DNA from: Trujillonella endophytica
GTDB taxonomy: Bacteria > Actinomycetota > Actinomycetes > Mycobacteriales > Geodermatophilaceae
Reading direction: 5' to 3'
Assembly: GCF_019799905.1 (NCBI RefSeq)
Contig: NZ_JABGCI010000001.1
Location: 1,178,001 to 1,242,000, forward strand
Length of the DNA: 64,000 nucleotides
Shown: positions 14,455 to 22,966 of the stretch, one piece after another
Numbering within the stretch: position 1 is the stretch's first letter
Layout: each line of letters begins with the position of its first letter
Notes under the pieces: model-generated
What the model was told of the DNA's origin: nothing
What the model saw: the letters and a program-made list of their open reading frames with translations, nothing else
The model's database searches: none
Translations under genes and position numbers: made by a program

Positions 14455-14460
14455 TAACCT
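14455..14460 (+). promoter_or_regulatory. -10 box of the GAF-GGDEF gene
   Basis: TAACCT ends 7 nt before the ATG and lies inside the palindrome GGTTAACC. Leaderless transcription is likely; no Shine-Dalgarno is seen. Confidence 0.45.
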
Positions 14461-14467
14461 CGTCCCG

Positions 14468-15754
14468 ATGGAGTCCCTCCGCCGCGCCGTCGCCGACCCC
14501 GCCCGGCTCGCGGCCGTCGCCAGCTACCGGCTGGCGGGGCACGCCGGGGACGCCGACCTGGACGCCGTCGTCGGCTACATGGCCCGTGCGTTGGACGCGC
14601 CGATCGCGGTGATCAACCTGGTCGGCCCGGACCTGCAGTGCTTCCCCGCGGAGATCGGCGTGGGTGCGCCGTTCTCCGAGGTGCCCGACGAGCTGTCGTT
14701 CTGCGCGTACGTGGTGGCCACGGGGGAGCCGCTGGAGGTGAGCGACGCGCGGGCGCACCCGGTGTTCGCCCGGAACCCGGCCGTGGCCGCCGGGCTGATC
14801 CGCTCCTACCTGGGCGTGCCGCTCGTCGACGAGGACGGCTTCGTCCTGGGCTCGCTGGGGGTCTTCGACGACGACGTGCGCACCTTCGTCGGTGCCGACC
14901 TCGACGTGCTGCAGATCCAGGTCCGGCTCGTGCGCAGCGTGCTCTCCCTGCGCCGGCAGGTCCTCGCGCACCGGTGGGACGCCCGGCTGCTGGCCCTGCA
15001 GAGCCGGGCGCTGGAGGGCGTGGCGACCGGCTCGGCGCTCGACGAGGTGCTCGACCTGGTGGCCGCCGGGGTGCGCGAGCTGGCGCCCGACGCCGACGCG
15101 AGCCAGCGCCTGGCCCTCGACGACACCGTCGCCCGGCTGTCCACCATCGCGACCGACGCAGACGCGTGGCGGCGGGCCCTCACCCGGACCGCCCGCCAGG
15201 ACCCGCTGACCGGGCTGGCCCACCGGGGCCACCTCGCGGTCGCCGGCCAGGAGGCGCTGTCGGGGCGCGGGGGCGCCGTCCTGTTCGTGGACGTCGACCG
15301 GTTCAAGGAGGTCAACGACCGCGCCGGGCACGCCGTGGGCGACCAGCTGCTCACCCGGCTCGCGCAGCGGCTGGAGGCCGGCCTGGTCGAGCTGCCCGGC
15401 GCGGTGGTGGGCCGGCTGGGTGGCGACGAGTTCGCCGCCGTCCTCCCCGGGGTCACCCGGGACGACGCGGCGGCGATCGGCCGGCGCCTGGTGACCGAGC
15501 TGGCCGACGAGATCGAGGTGGGCCGGCGGACCGTGCGGGTCTCGGTCAGCATCGGGCTGGGCGTCGCCGGCCCCGCCACCACCTTCGCCGAGGTGCTGGC
15601 CGAGGCGGACGCGGCGATGTACGGCGCGAAGGCCCGGGGCCGCGGCCTGCTGTACGCCGGTGCGGCGGGCGACGAGCTCCCGCTGCCGCGGGCCGCGGAC
15701 GACGGCGTCCCCGCGCTGACGTCGTCGGATGCCCCGGGGGCGGGTGCTCGGTAG
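14468..15754 (+). CDS. GAF-domain diguanylate cyclase
   Basis: 428 residues. An N-terminal GAF domain (about 20-160; [52 protein letters not shown]) is joined by a helical linker to a GGDEF domain (about 240-405) with the intact signature RLGGDEF (GGDEF at 318-322). This should make cyclic di-GMP from two GTP. No RxxD inhibitory site is visible five residues before GGDEF, so product inhibition may be weak. No membrane helix is seen, so the protein is cytosolic and its GAF ligand is unknown. Confidence 0.85.
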   Translation: MESLRRAVADPARLAAVASYRLAGHAGDADLDAVVGYMARALDAPIAVINLVGPDLQCFPAEIGVGAPFSEVPDELSFCAYVVATGEPLEVSDARAHPVFARNPAVAAGLIRSYLGVPLVDEDGFVLGSLGVFDDDVRTFVGADLDVLQIQVRLVRSVLSLRRQVLAHRWDARLLALQSRALEGVATGSALDEVLDLVAAGVRELAPDADASQRLALDDTVARLSTIATDADAWRRALTRTARQDPLTGLAHRGHLAVAGQEALSGRGGAVLFVDVDRFKEVNDRAGHAVGDQLLTRLAQRLEAGLVELPGAVVGRLGGDEFAAVLPGVTRDDAAAIGRRLVTELADEIEVGRRTVRVSVSIGLGVAGPATTFAEVLAEADAAMYGAKARGRGLLYAGAAGDELPLPRAADDGVPALTSSDAPGAGAR

Positions 15755-15757
15755 CGT
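15752..15757 (+). promoter_or_regulatory. -10 box of the crotonase gene
   Basis: TAGCGT exactly 6 nt before the ATG; the leaderless pattern. Confidence 0.5.
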
Positions 15758-15763
15758 CGTGCC

Positions 15764-16534
15764 ATGAGCGAGGGCGCACCCCGGGTCGAGCGCGACGGCG
15801 ACGTCGTCACCCTCACGATGTGCCGCCCCGGCCGGCGCAACGCGCTGTCCCGCGAGCACCTCACGCAGCTTCTGGCGGCGGTGACCCGCATCGGGGGGAC
15901 CGACGCCACGGGGATCGTGCTGGCCGCCGAGGGGCCGGTCTTCAGCGCCGGCCACGACTTCGCCGACGTCGCGGGCCGGCCGCTCGCCGAGGTCCGCAGC
16001 CTCCTGCTGCTGTGCACCGAGCTGGTGCAGACGCTGCAGCAGGTGCCGCAGGTGGTCCTCGCCCGCGTGCACGGGCTGGCCACCGCGGCCGGGTGCCAGC
16101 TGGTCGCCTCCTGCGACCTCGCCGTCGCCGCCGAGTCGGCCGGCTTCGCGGCTCCCGGCGGCAAGGGCGGCTGGTTCTGCCACACGCCGATGGTCGCCAT
16201 CGCCCGCAACGTCGGCCGCAAGCGCGCCATGGAGCTGGCGCTGACCGGGGACGTCATCGACGCGCGGACGGCGCTGGAGTGGGGGCTGGTGAACCGTGTC
16301 GTGCCCGACGGCGAGCTCGACGCCGCGGTGGCCGACCTGATCGGCCGAGCCACCCGCGGCTCCCGCGCCAGCAAGGCGTGGGGCCGGTCGGCGATGTACG
16401 CCCAGCTGGACCGGCCCGAGCGGGACGCCTACGACATCGCCGTCGAGGTGATGGCCGCCTCGAGCCAGCTCGACGGCGCCCGCGAGGGCATGGCCGCCTT
16501 CCTGGAGAAGCGGCCGCCGGTCTGGACGGACTGA
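15764..16534 (+). CDS. Crotonase-family protein (ECHDC3-like)
   Basis: 256 residues with the crotonase fold. The oxyanion-hole segment is SAGHDFADVAG and the second is LATAAGCQLVASCDLAVA. The usual catalytic glutamates of enoyl-CoA hydratase (GGGCELA and PEI) are replaced here by AGCQ and by FAAPGGKGG, so a hydratase function is not supported. The GHDF pattern matches proteins like human ECHDC3. It probably binds an acyl-CoA; the reaction is not determined. It is flanked by leaderless single genes rather than a clear operon. Confidence 0.75.
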   Translation: MSEGAPRVERDGDVVTLTMCRPGRRNALSREHLTQLLAAVTRIGGTDATGIVLAAEGPVFSAGHDFADVAGRPLAEVRSLLLLCTELVQTLQQVPQVVLARVHGLATAAGCQLVASCDLAVAAESAGFAAPGGKGGWFCHTPMVAIARNVGRKRAMELALTGDVIDARTALEWGLVNRVVPDGELDAAVADLIGRATRGSRASKAWGRSAMYAQLDRPERDAYDIAVEVMAASSQLDGAREGMAAFLEKRPPVWTD

Positions 16535-16568
16535 GCGGGGCCCTGCGCACCGGCCTGCGGGCGTCGGA

Positions 16569-16574
16569 TAGACA
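16569..16574 (+). promoter_or_regulatory. -10 box of the NUDIX-like gene
   Basis: TAGACA exactly 6 nt before the GTG. It fits the leaderless spacing, although the last base is A rather than T. Confidence 0.4.
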
Positions 16575-16580
16575 GTCGGG

Positions 16581-17111
16581 GTGACCGACGTGACCGAGCC
16601 GCACACCGGCTGGCTGTCCCCACAGGAGATGGACGCGGCCCGCGAACGGCTGCCCATCCTCTACGTCGACGCGGTACCGGTCCGGGTGGACGCCCAGGGG
16701 ACGGTCACCGCGGTCGGCCTGCTGCTGCGCATGGGCGAGGACGGGCAGGTCAAGCGCGCGCTGGTGTCGGGCCGGGTGCTCCACCACGAGCGGGTCCGCT
16801 CGGCGCTCCTGCGGCACCTGGAGAAGGACCTGGGCCCGCTGGCGCTGCCGAGGGTCCCGCCGGCGCCGCAGCCCTTCACGATCGCGGAGTACTTCCCGAC
16901 GCCCGGGGTGACGCCCTTCCACGACCCGCGTCAGCACGCGGTGTCGCTCGCCTACGTGGTCCCGGTCGAGGGCGACTGCGCGCCCCAGCAGGACGCGCTC
17001 GAGCTGACCTGGTTCTCCCCGGACGAGGTGCGCGATCCCGCCGTGCTGACCGAGCTGGCGGGCGGGCAGGGCACCCTGCTGCTCCAGGCGCTGGCGCACC
17101 TCGGCGGCTGA
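16581..17111 (+). CDS. NUDIX-like DUF4916 protein
   Basis: 176 residues. The central beta strands (LYVDAVPVRVDAQGTVTAVGLLLRM) and the C-terminal LELTWFSPDEV resemble NUDIX hydrolases and the actinobacterial DUF4916 family. The classical NUDIX box GX5EX7REUXEEXGU is absent; the region instead reads VRSALLRHLEKDLGPLALP, so pyrophosphohydrolase activity is uncertain. The end converges with a lipoprotein gene 39 bp away. Confidence 0.65.
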   Translation: MTDVTEPHTGWLSPQEMDAARERLPILYVDAVPVRVDAQGTVTAVGLLLRMGEDGQVKRALVSGRVLHHERVRSALLRHLEKDLGPLALPRVPPAPQPFTIAEYFPTPGVTPFHDPRQHAVSLAYVVPVEGDCAPQQDALELTWFSPDEVRDPAVLTELAGGQGTLLLQALAHLGG

Positions 17112-17150
17112 CCGGCCGACGGGCCGTCCTCGCCGGTGTCGGCGCCCCGC

Positions 17151-18032
17151 TCAGTCGCGGAGGTCCGCGCAGCCGGTCTCGTGCGGCAGCAGCGGCCGGA
17201 ACGTCAGCGCCCAGCGCGAACCGTCCGGAGCCACCCACGGCGTGCGGGTGGTCGCCGCGGCGGCGGCCTCCAGCACCGCCGCGGTGTCGGCGCCCGCCAC
17301 GGTCAGGCAGGACATCCCGAGCGCCGGCTCGAACGGCTCGCCGGGCAGTGCCGGGCCGGGCCAGGCGACGTCGGGCTGCGCCGGCTCGGAGTCGCCGTCG
17401 GCCTCGGTCCACGGCCGGTTCAGGACCACGAGGCCCGCGGGGACGTAGCCCTCGCTCGCGGCCTCCGTGGGGGCGGTGAGCGCGTCGAGCAGGCCCGACA
17501 GCGCAGCACGGCCCTCCTGCTGCTCGGGGCTGAGGTCGTCGTCCGCGCCGAAGGACTCCATGAGCGCGTAGGCCTCCCGCACGTACGTGGCCTCGGGGGT
17601 GACGAGGGAGAACCGGGTCGAGGTCGCGTCGGCGATCGGGGGCATGCCGAGGTCACCGGCCTCGTCCACCCCGGCGGCGAGCGCCTGTTCGACCAGGCCC
17701 TGCACGGTGGCCTCGTCGACCTGGACGACCTGCACGTTGGGCAGCGCCGAGCCGGGGTAGATCGCCGGCACCGGGCCCTCGGAGAGGATCCGGCCGTCGG
17801 CGTAGACGCTCACCTGGGGCAGCCGGCCGGCCAGCATCTCCGGCGTCACGAAGCCGCCGACCTGGGAGACCTGCAGCACCAGACCACCGGGCGGCGCCGG
17901 CGCGCTCGGCGTCGTCTCGGGCGCGGCCCCACCGGCCTCCCCGCCCTCGTCCTCCGCCGGGCGCTCGGCGCACGAGCACAGGAGCACGAGCGAGAGCACG
18001 GCGAGGGCGCTGCGCAGGGCGATCCGCGTCAC
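17151..18032 (-). CDS. Predicted secreted lipoprotein of unknown function
   Basis: 293 residues. A signal sequence of hydrophobic residues ends in LCSC, a plausible lipobox with the lipidated Cys at about residue 20, then an acidic, Pro/Ala-rich linker. The mature part has repeated short beta-like segments ([32 protein letters not shown]) and three cysteines near the end. No enzyme motif is recognised. The GTG start is chosen because it gives the signal peptide; the much longer in-frame extension would run through the antisense of nucS. Divergent from nucS. Confidence 0.7.
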   Translation of the reverse strand: MTRIALRSALAVLSLVLLCSCAERPAEDEGGEAGGAAPETTPSAPAPPGGLVLQVSQVGGFVTPEMLAGRLPQVSVYADGRILSEGPVPAIYPGSALPNVQVVQVDEATVQGLVEQALAAGVDEAGDLGMPPIADATSTRFSLVTPEATYVREAYALMESFGADDDLSPEQQEGRAALSGLLDALTAPTEAASEGYVPAGLVVLNRPWTEADGDSEPAQPDVAWPGPALPGEPFEPALGMSCLTVAGADTAAVLEAAAAATTRTPWVAPDGSRWALTFRPLLPHETGCADLRD

Positions 18033-18102
18033 GCTGGGTGGACGACCGGACGGGCACCCGGGTTCCCGGCCACGCCCCGGCCGTCCCTGCCGTCCCGCCG
18101 GG

Positions 18103-18108
18103 TACCGT
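18103..18108 (+). promoter_or_regulatory. -10 box of nucS
   Basis: TACCGT 8 nt before the GTG start, in the 84-bp divergent gap between the lipoprotein gene and nucS. Confidence 0.4.
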
Positions 18109-18116
18109 CCCTCCCC

Positions 18117-18788
18117 GTGCGCCTGGTCATCGCCCGTTGCTCGGTCGACTACATCGGGCGGCTGACCGCCCACCTGCCGATGGCCACCCGGCTGCTGCTG
18201 GTGAAGGCCGACGGCTCGGTGTCGGTGCACGCCGACGACCGCGCCTACAAGCCGCTCAACTGGATGAGCCCGCCGTGCTCGCTGCGGGAGGAGCTCGCGG
18301 ACGGGTCGGGCACGTGGACGGTCACCAACAAGGCCGGCGAGCAGCTCGTCATCACCGTCGAGTCGGTCGAGCACGACTCCTCGCACGACCTGGGCGTGGA
18401 CCCCGGCCTGCAGAAGGACGGCGTCGAGGCCGAGCTGCAGCGGCTGCTGGCCCTCCACGTCGAGACCTTCGGCGACGGCTGGTCGCTGGTGCGCCGGGAG
18501 TTCCCCACGGCGATCGGCCCGGTCGACCTGCTCTGCCGCGACGCCGCCGGCACCACGGTGGCCGTCGAGATCAAGCGCCGGGGGGAGATCGACGGCGTCG
18601 AGCAGCTGACCCGGTACCTGGAGCTGCTCAACCGGGACCCGCTGCTCGCCCCGGTGAAGGGCGTCTTCGCGGCCCAGGAGATCAAGCCTCAGGCCCGGGT
18701 GCTCGCCCAGGACCGCGGCATCGACTGTGTGACCGTCGACTACGCCGTCCTCAAGGGCACCGACGACCCCACCCAGCGCCTCTTCTGA
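18117..18788 (+). CDS. nucS: Mismatch-specific endonuclease NucS/EndoMS
   Basis: 223 residues. The actinobacterial replacement for MutS/MutL mismatch repair: a dimeric nuclease that cuts both strands at mismatches, usually loaded by the sliding clamp. The N-terminal half ([39 protein letters not shown]) is the DNA-binding dimerisation domain. The C-terminal RecB-like nuclease has the catalytic pattern [12 protein letters not shown] then [19 protein letters not shown]. The tail QRLF resembles the clamp-interacting C-terminus of the family. M. tuberculosis has nucS (Rv1321) in the matching neighbourhood. The GTG start is supported by the family N-terminus. Confidence 0.94.
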   Translation: MRLVIARCSVDYIGRLTAHLPMATRLLLVKADGSVSVHADDRAYKPLNWMSPPCSLREELADGSGTWTVTNKAGEQLVITVESVEHDSSHDLGVDPGLQKDGVEAELQRLLALHVETFGDGWSLVRREFPTAIGPVDLLCRDAAGTTVAVEIKRRGEIDGVEQLTRYLELLNRDPLLAPVKGVFAAQEIKPQARVLAQDRGIDCVTVDYAVLKGTDDPTQRLF

Positions 18789-18799
18789 TCGCCGGGGGC

Positions 18800-19204
18800 T
18801 CAGTCGGCCCCGGAGTCGTAGCGCATCACGCCACAGACGTTGCCCTCGGGATCGGAGACGAAGGCCAGCTCGCCGATCCCGGCGAGGACCGTCGGCTGCA
18901 TGAGCACGCGTCCGCCGGCAGCCTCGGCTGCGGCGAGGCTCGTCGCGAGGTCTGTCACGGCCACGGTGCACTCGAATCCGTGCTGTGGGACCCCGGGGAG
19001 CAGCTCGCGTCGCGGCTGGAGCGCGCCGATGAGGCCTGGGGCGGCGCCGTCGGCGGTGCGCACGGAGTAGAAGCCGGGCGGTCCCCAGGGCGCGAAGGTC
19101 CAGCCGAAGACGGCGGCGTAGAAGGCGCGGGCGCGATCGACGTCGTCGGCGTTCACGGCGAAGTGTGCGAGGTGTCCCGGGGAGGGACCAGGGGAGTCGG
19201 TCAC
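18800..19204 (-). CDS. VOC-family (glyoxalase/bleomycin-resistance fold) protein
   Basis: 134 residues with two beta-alpha-beta-beta-beta modules: HLAHFAVNADDVDRARAFY and FECTVAVTDLATSLAAAEAAGG. Metal-ligand candidates are the His near the N-terminus and a Glu in the ELAFVSDPEGNVCGVM strand. The substrate cannot be told. It stands back to back with an AraC-type regulator, with an extended palindrome between them, and probably responds to it. The GTG start has GACGCT 6 nt upstream, fitting a leaderless promoter. Confidence 0.75.
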   Translation of the reverse strand: MTDSPGPSPGHLAHFAVNADDVDRARAFYAAVFGWTFAPWGPPGFYSVRTADGAAPGLIGALQPRRELLPGVPQHGFECTVAVTDLATSLAAAEAAGGRVLMQPTVLAGIGELAFVSDPEGNVCGVMRYDSGAD

Positions 19205-19236
19205 GGGGTCAGCGTCGGGGGCGGGGGGCTTGCCGT

Positions 19237-19282
19237 CTGTCGACAGTGCGCCGGATCCTGTCGCTCGTGCGACAGGAGCCGG
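19237..19282. promoter_or_regulatory. Palindromic operator candidate between VOC and AraC genes
   Basis: A perfect palindrome CTGTCGACAG (19237-19246) is followed by CCTGTCGC-TCGT-GCGACAGG (19257-19276). Flanking CCGG on both sides extends the second palindrome to 32 bp (19251-19282) with one 2-bp mismatch per side. All half-sites share CTGTCG/CGACAG. It overlaps the likely 5' end of the AraC gene, as expected for autoregulation. Confidence 0.5.
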
Positions 19283-20052
19283 ACCTGCGGGGCTATGCCG
19301 TGACGCATCCGGCCGGCGTCGTCGTCGCGCCGCAGTCCGGGACGTGGGACCAGCTCGTGCACTCCGCGACCGGTGCGCCGGTCGTCGTGACCCCGGGCAG
19401 CCGGTGGACCATCCCCCCGGGGCGGGCGGCCTGGATCCCCGCAGGCACGACGCACCGTCTCCTGTTGCGGTCCCCCTGTCGCCTGCGCATCGCCTACCTA
19501 CGGCCGGCGGCGGAGGCATCCGTGGGTGTGCGGGTCGTCGTGGTCTCGCCACTGCTGCGCGAGCTGCTGCACCATGCCGTCCGGTCGGCCCCGTTGCACC
19601 GGGAGGACCCCTCCGCCGCCGCCGTGCTCCACCTCCTGTCGACGCTGGTGGAAGCCGCCCCCACGGCATCGCCTCTCCACCTCCCGATGCCCCGTGACGA
19701 GCGGGCGGCGGCCGTGGCGGACCGCCTGCTCGACGACCCGTCGTGCGAGCTCGCCACCGCATGCGGAGCTGCGGCGTCCAGCCGGCGCACCGTGGAGCGT
19801 CTCTTCGCCGAGGCGACGGGGCTGTCGCTCGGGGTCTGGCGGCAGCAGGCGCGTGTGCTGCGGGCCGTTCAGCTGCTCGCGGAGGGGCATCCGGTGGAGC
19901 GCGTGGCACAGATGGTCGGCTACAGCGCCCAGAGCGCCTTCGGCGTGGCATTCCGGGAGCACCTGGGAACCAGCCCGGCGCGCTTCGCCCGCGATCTCGG
20001 ACCCCCGGCGCGTCCACCCTCCCGCGCGGGCCTTCTGGTTACTCACGGGTAA
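19246..20052 (+). CDS. AraC-family transcriptional regulator
   Basis: About 268 residues: an N-terminal cupin sensor (GSRWTIPPGRAAWIPAGTTH) and a C-terminal double helix-turn-helix (about 170-255), with RTVERLFAEATGLSLGVWRQQ in the first motif and MVGYSAQSAFGVAFREHLG in the second. The start is uncertain: GTG codons at 19246 and 19267 are both possible and neither has a clear Shine-Dalgarno. It is divergent from the VOC gene, its probable target. The stop codon lies inside the operator in front of the downstream dehydrogenase gene. Confidence 0.85.
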   Translation: MRRILSLVRQEPDLRGYAVTHPAGVVVAPQSGTWDQLVHSATGAPVVVTPGSRWTIPPGRAAWIPAGTTHRLLLRSPCRLRIAYLRPAAEASVGVRVVVVSPLLRELLHHAVRSAPLHREDPSAAAVLHLLSTLVEAAPTASPLHLPMPRDERAAAVADRLLDDPSCELATACGAAASSRRTVERLFAEATGLSLGVWRQQARVLRAVQLLAEGHPVERVAQMVGYSAQSAFGVAFREHLGTSPARFARDLGPPARPPSRAGLLVTHG

Positions 20053-20054
20053 CC
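20037..20054. promoter_or_regulatory. Palindromic operator, dehydrogenase promoter
   Basis: GGTTACTCACGGGTAACC has perfect 6-bp arms and a 6-bp spacer. It is the best match to the GTTAC-N6-GTAAC sites shared with meaA, ccr and etfB. It overlaps the stop codon of the AraC gene and lies 69 bp before the GTG of the 3-hydroxyacyl-CoA dehydrogenase. Confidence 0.65.
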
Positions 20055-20122
20055 CCGACGAGCGTCCGGTCGGTGAAGGGTGCGACACTCCCGTCGTTCA
20101 GCGATCGGGAGGAGTTGGCAGC

Positions 20123-21904
20123 GTGGCCAGAGAACTGACCGAGGTCGGCGTCGTCGGCCTGGGCACGATGGGTGCCGGGATCAGCGAGGTGCTCGCGCGG
20201 GCGGGTCTGTCGGTGACCGCCGTGGACGTCGACGACGAGGCCGTGGCCCGCGGGCGCGGGCACATCGAGCAGTCCACCGAGCGCGCGGTGAGCCGCGGCA
20301 AGCTGGAGACGGCGGAGCGCGACGAGATCCTGGGCCGGATCCGGTTCAGCACCTCGCTGGAGGACCTGGCGCACGCGGAGTTGGTGATCGAGGCCGTGCC
20401 GGAGCGGCTGGAGCTCAAGACCGAGATCTTCGGCAAGCTCGACGCGATCTGCCCGCCGGACACGATCCTGGCGACCAACACCTCCAGCCTGTCGGTCACC
20501 GAGCTGTCGGTGGCCACCGCCCGGCCCAGCCGGGTCATCGGGATGCACTTCTTCAACCCGGCCCCGGTCATGAAGCTGGTCGAGGTCGTGCGCACGGTCG
20601 TCACCGAGCCCGCGGTGGTCGAGGACGTCGAGGCGCTGGCCGCCCGGCTGGGCAAGGTCGACGTGACCATCGGCGACCGGGCCGGCTTCATCGCCAACGC
20701 GCTGCTGTTCGGGTACCTCAACCACGCGGTGTCGATGTACGAGGCGCGCTACGCCTCGCGCGAGGACATCGACGCGGCCATGCGGCTGGGCTGCGGCCTG
20801 CCGATGGGCCCGCTGGCGCTGATGGACCTCATCGGCATCGACACCGCCTACGAGATCCTGGACACGATGTACAAGCAGTCGCGCAACCGGCTGCACGCCC
20901 CGGCACCGGTCATCAAGCAGATGATGACCGCGGGGCTGCTGGGCCGGAAGTCCGGTCGTGGCTTCTACACCTACGCCCAGCGCGACTCGGCCGAGGTCGT
21001 GGCCGACGCGCTGACCCCGGAGCCGGGCGGGGCCGCCGCGGGCGCCCGGCCGGTGCAGGCCGTCGGTGTCGTGGGCTCGGGGACGATGGCCACCGGCATC
21101 ATCGAGGTCGTCGCCAAGGGCGGCTACGACGTGCTGTTCCACGCCCGCTCGGCGGAGAAGGTGGACGCCGTGGTCACGGCGCTGGCCAAGTCGCTGGACA
21201 AGCAGGTCGCCCGGGGGCGCCTCGACGAGGCCGGCCGGGACGACGTCCTCGGCCGGGTGCGCGGCACCACCGATCTGGACGAGATGGCCGACCGCGACCT
21301 GGTCATCGAGGCCGTGGTGGAGTCGCTGCCGGTCAAGGAGGCGCTGTTCGCCGCGCTGGGTGAGATCGCCAAGCCGGGCGCGGTGCTGGCCACGACCACC
21401 TCGAGCCTGCCGGTCATCGAGTGCGCCCGGGCCAGCGGCCGCCCGGCCGACGTCGTCGGCCTGCACTTCTTCAACCCGGCGCCGGTCATGAAGCTCGTGG
21501 AGGTCGTGTCCACGATCTCCACCGCCGACGACGTCACCGCCACCGCGTACGCCGTCTGCGAGAAGCTGCGCAAGCACCCGGTGTCGTGCACCGACCGGGC
21601 CGGCTTCATCGTCAACGCGCTGCTGTTCCCGTACCTGAACGACGCGGTGAAGATGCTGGAGGCGCACTACGCGACCGCCGACGACATCGACGCCGCCATG
21701 AAGGTCGGCTGCGGCTACCCGATGGGCCCGTTCGAGCTGCTGGACGTCGTCGGCCTCGACGTGTCGCTGGCGATCGAGCGGGAGCTCTACACCGAGTTCC
21801 GCGAGCCCGGGTTCTCCCCGGCGCCGCTGCTGGAGCACCTGGTCACCGCCGGCTACCTCGGCCGCAAGACCGGGCGCGGCTTCCGCGACTACGCCCGCCG
21901 CTGA
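20123..21904 (+). CDS. Double-module 3-hydroxyacyl-CoA dehydrogenase
   Basis: 593 residues made of two complete 3-hydroxybutyryl-CoA dehydrogenase modules in tandem (about 1-290 and 311-593). Each has a Rossmann domain and a helical C-terminal domain. Module 1 has GLGTMGAG and NTSSLSVTE; module 2 has GSGTMATG (third Gly replaced by Ala) and TTSSLPVIE. Both keep HFFNPAPVMKLVEVV with the catalytic His and Glu, then DRAGFI(A/V)NALLF and PMGP. It oxidises or reduces 3-hydroxyacyl-CoA with NAD(P). Internal duplication is certain from the repeated motifs; whether both modules are active is not. GGGAGGAG precedes the GTG. Confidence 0.92.
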   Translation: MARELTEVGVVGLGTMGAGISEVLARAGLSVTAVDVDDEAVARGRGHIEQSTERAVSRGKLETAERDEILGRIRFSTSLEDLAHAELVIEAVPERLELKTEIFGKLDAICPPDTILATNTSSLSVTELSVATARPSRVIGMHFFNPAPVMKLVEVVRTVVTEPAVVEDVEALAARLGKVDVTIGDRAGFIANALLFGYLNHAVSMYEARYASREDIDAAMRLGCGLPMGPLALMDLIGIDTAYEILDTMYKQSRNRLHAPAPVIKQMMTAGLLGRKSGRGFYTYAQRDSAEVVADALTPEPGGAAAGARPVQAVGVVGSGTMATGIIEVVAKGGYDVLFHARSAEKVDAVVTALAKSLDKQVARGRLDEAGRDDVLGRVRGTTDLDEMADRDLVIEAVVESLPVKEALFAALGEIAKPGAVLATTTSSLPVIECARASGRPADVVGLHFFNPAPVMKLVEVVSTISTADDVTATAYAVCEKLRKHPVSCTDRAGFIVNALLFPYLNDAVKMLEAHYATADDIDAAMKVGCGYPMGPFELLDVVGLDVSLAIERELYTEFREPGFSPAPLLEHLVTAGYLGRKTGRGFRDYARR

Positions 21905-21907
21905 CCC

Positions 21908-22213
21908 GTGCCCCGACGGCGCGCACGGGCCGGGTCGCGTCCTCCGGGACCCGACCCGGCCCGGCGTGCCGAGCGGGTGGAGGAGGCGGCCGACGGTGAC
22001 TGGGTGGTCCGGTCGCTGACCGGTGCCGCCAGCACCAAGAGCTACCGCTGCCCCGGCTGCGACCAGGAGATCCGGCCCGGGACGCCGCACCTGGTCACCT
22101 GGCCGGCGTACGCGCGCGACTCCGACCTCGACCCCTGGGACACGGACTCGGCCGCGGACACCCGGCGGCACTGGCACACGGCGTGCTGGCGCGCCCGGGA
22201 CCGCCGCCGCTGA
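21908..22213 (+). CDS. Small zinc-ribbon-like protein
   Basis: 101 residues. An Arg/Pro-rich N-terminus is followed by WVVRSLTGAASTKSYRCPGC, EIRPGTPHLV and RRHWHTACW. The CPGC pair and the HWHTAC pair form a plausible single zinc site. Similar actinobacterial proteins are often labelled ATP/GTP-binding, but no nucleotide-binding motif is visible here. The GTG start lies 4 bp after the dehydrogenase stop, so the two are probably co-transcribed. Confidence 0.65.
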   Translation: MPRRRARAGSRPPGPDPARRAERVEEAADGDWVVRSLTGAASTKSYRCPGCDQEIRPGTPHLVTWPAYARDSDLDPWDTDSAADTRRHWHTACWRARDRRR

Positions 22214-22285
22214 AGAAGGACCTCCCCCCACCACTCACAGGCTCGCGGCGGGACCCTGCGGGAAGGCCGCTCCGGAGATGCTCGA
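22214..22285 (+). repeat. Dispersed intergenic hairpin repeat, copy C
   Basis: Starts directly after the stop of the zinc-ribbon gene with GAAGAAGGACC. Arms GGACCTCCC (22218-22226) and GGGAAGGCC (22260-22268) pair at 7 of 9 positions. The core CCCCCCACCACTC, AGGCTCGCGGCGGGACCCTGC is close to the family consensus, and GATGCTCGAG follows. It separates two convergent genes. Confidence 0.7.
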
Positions 22286-22295
22286 GCCGGTCCCC

Positions 22296-22961
22296 TCACG
22301 TCCCCAAGCGGGCGAACACCACCACGTTGTCGCGGTAGCTGCGGGCGGACCGGTCGAACTCCCCGCCGCAGGTCACCAGCCGCAGCTGGGCGTCCGGCGT
22401 GGGGCCGTAGACGGCGTCGGTGGGGAAGGCGTCCTTGGGATGGCGCTCGACGCGGGTCACGGTGAACCTCGCCGTCGTCCCGTCCGCGCGGTCGACGAGC
22501 ACCTCGTCCCCGGCGGTCAGCTCGCGCAGCCGCCAGAAGACGGCCGGCCCCTCGGTGGAGTCCACGTGGCCGGCCAGCACCGCGGGTCCGACGTCCCCCG
22601 GTGCGGGGCCGCCGCCGAACCAGCCGGCCAGGTCGTAGTCCGCCGGGGTCTCCAGGGCGCCGGCGGGGTCGATGCCCAGCCGCTCCAGCGGGCTGTCCAC
22701 GCCGATCCCCGGCACCCGCACGCGCACCGGCTCGGCGGCCGACCGGGGCGCCGACGACCGGAGGGCGACGGGCGGGCCTGCCTCCGAGGCGGCGGCGGCC
22801 GCGCCCGACGTCGGCGCGGCAGGGGCGGAGCCCGGGGCGATCAGGGCGACGGTGCCCGCCACGACGACGACCGCGGCGAGCAGGACCCGGACGCCCAGGA
22901 GCCGCCGCCAGCGCGGCACCCGGTGCCGGGACGGCGGGCGGCGGTGCCTGGGCTCTCCCAC
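22296..22961 (-). CDS. Class F sortase
   Basis: 221 residues, one N-terminal membrane helix (about 22-44) after a basic cytoplasmic tail, then a sortase domain on the outer face. The catalytic triad is visible: His in VLAGHVDS, Cys in LRLVTCGGEF and Arg in ARSYRDNVVVFA. Sortases attach surface proteins to the cell wall by transpeptidation. Short sortases with this Cys context and no extra domain belong to the class E/F actinobacterial groups. It lies 5 bp downstream of the DUF4397 surface-protein gene, likely its operon partner. GTG start. Confidence 0.88.
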   Translation of the reverse strand: MGEPRHRRPPSRHRVPRWRRLLGVRVLLAAVVVVAGTVALIAPGSAPAAPTSGAAAAASEAGPPVALRSSAPRSAAEPVRVRVPGIGVDSPLERLGIDPAGALETPADYDLAGWFGGGPAPGDVGPAVLAGHVDSTEGPAVFWRLRELTAGDEVLVDRADGTTARFTVTRVERHPKDAFPTDAVYGPTPDAQLRLVTCGGEFDRSARSYRDNVVVFARLGT

Positions 22962-22966
22962 GGCCC

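Noticed and set aside
14451..14458. GGTTAACC as a fifth member of the GTTAC-N6-GTAAC operator family
   Set aside because: It has no 6-bp spacer and is better explained as part of the -10 box of the GAF-GGDEF gene.
16533..16560. GCGGGGCCCTGCGCACCGGCC after the crotonase gene, resembling the repeat's right half
   Set aside because: No left arm or CCCCCCAC core upstream; it lies within 46 bp that also hold a promoter.
17151..18971. Very long open frames antisense to or overlapping real genes (for example minus-strand 17151-18971, plus-strand 36984-41177, minus-strand 45589-48213)
   Set aside because: GC-rich DNA has few stop codons in all frames. These frames give Arg/Ala/Gly-rich or Val/Leu/Asp-rich translations without motifs and run across well-supported genes on the other strand.
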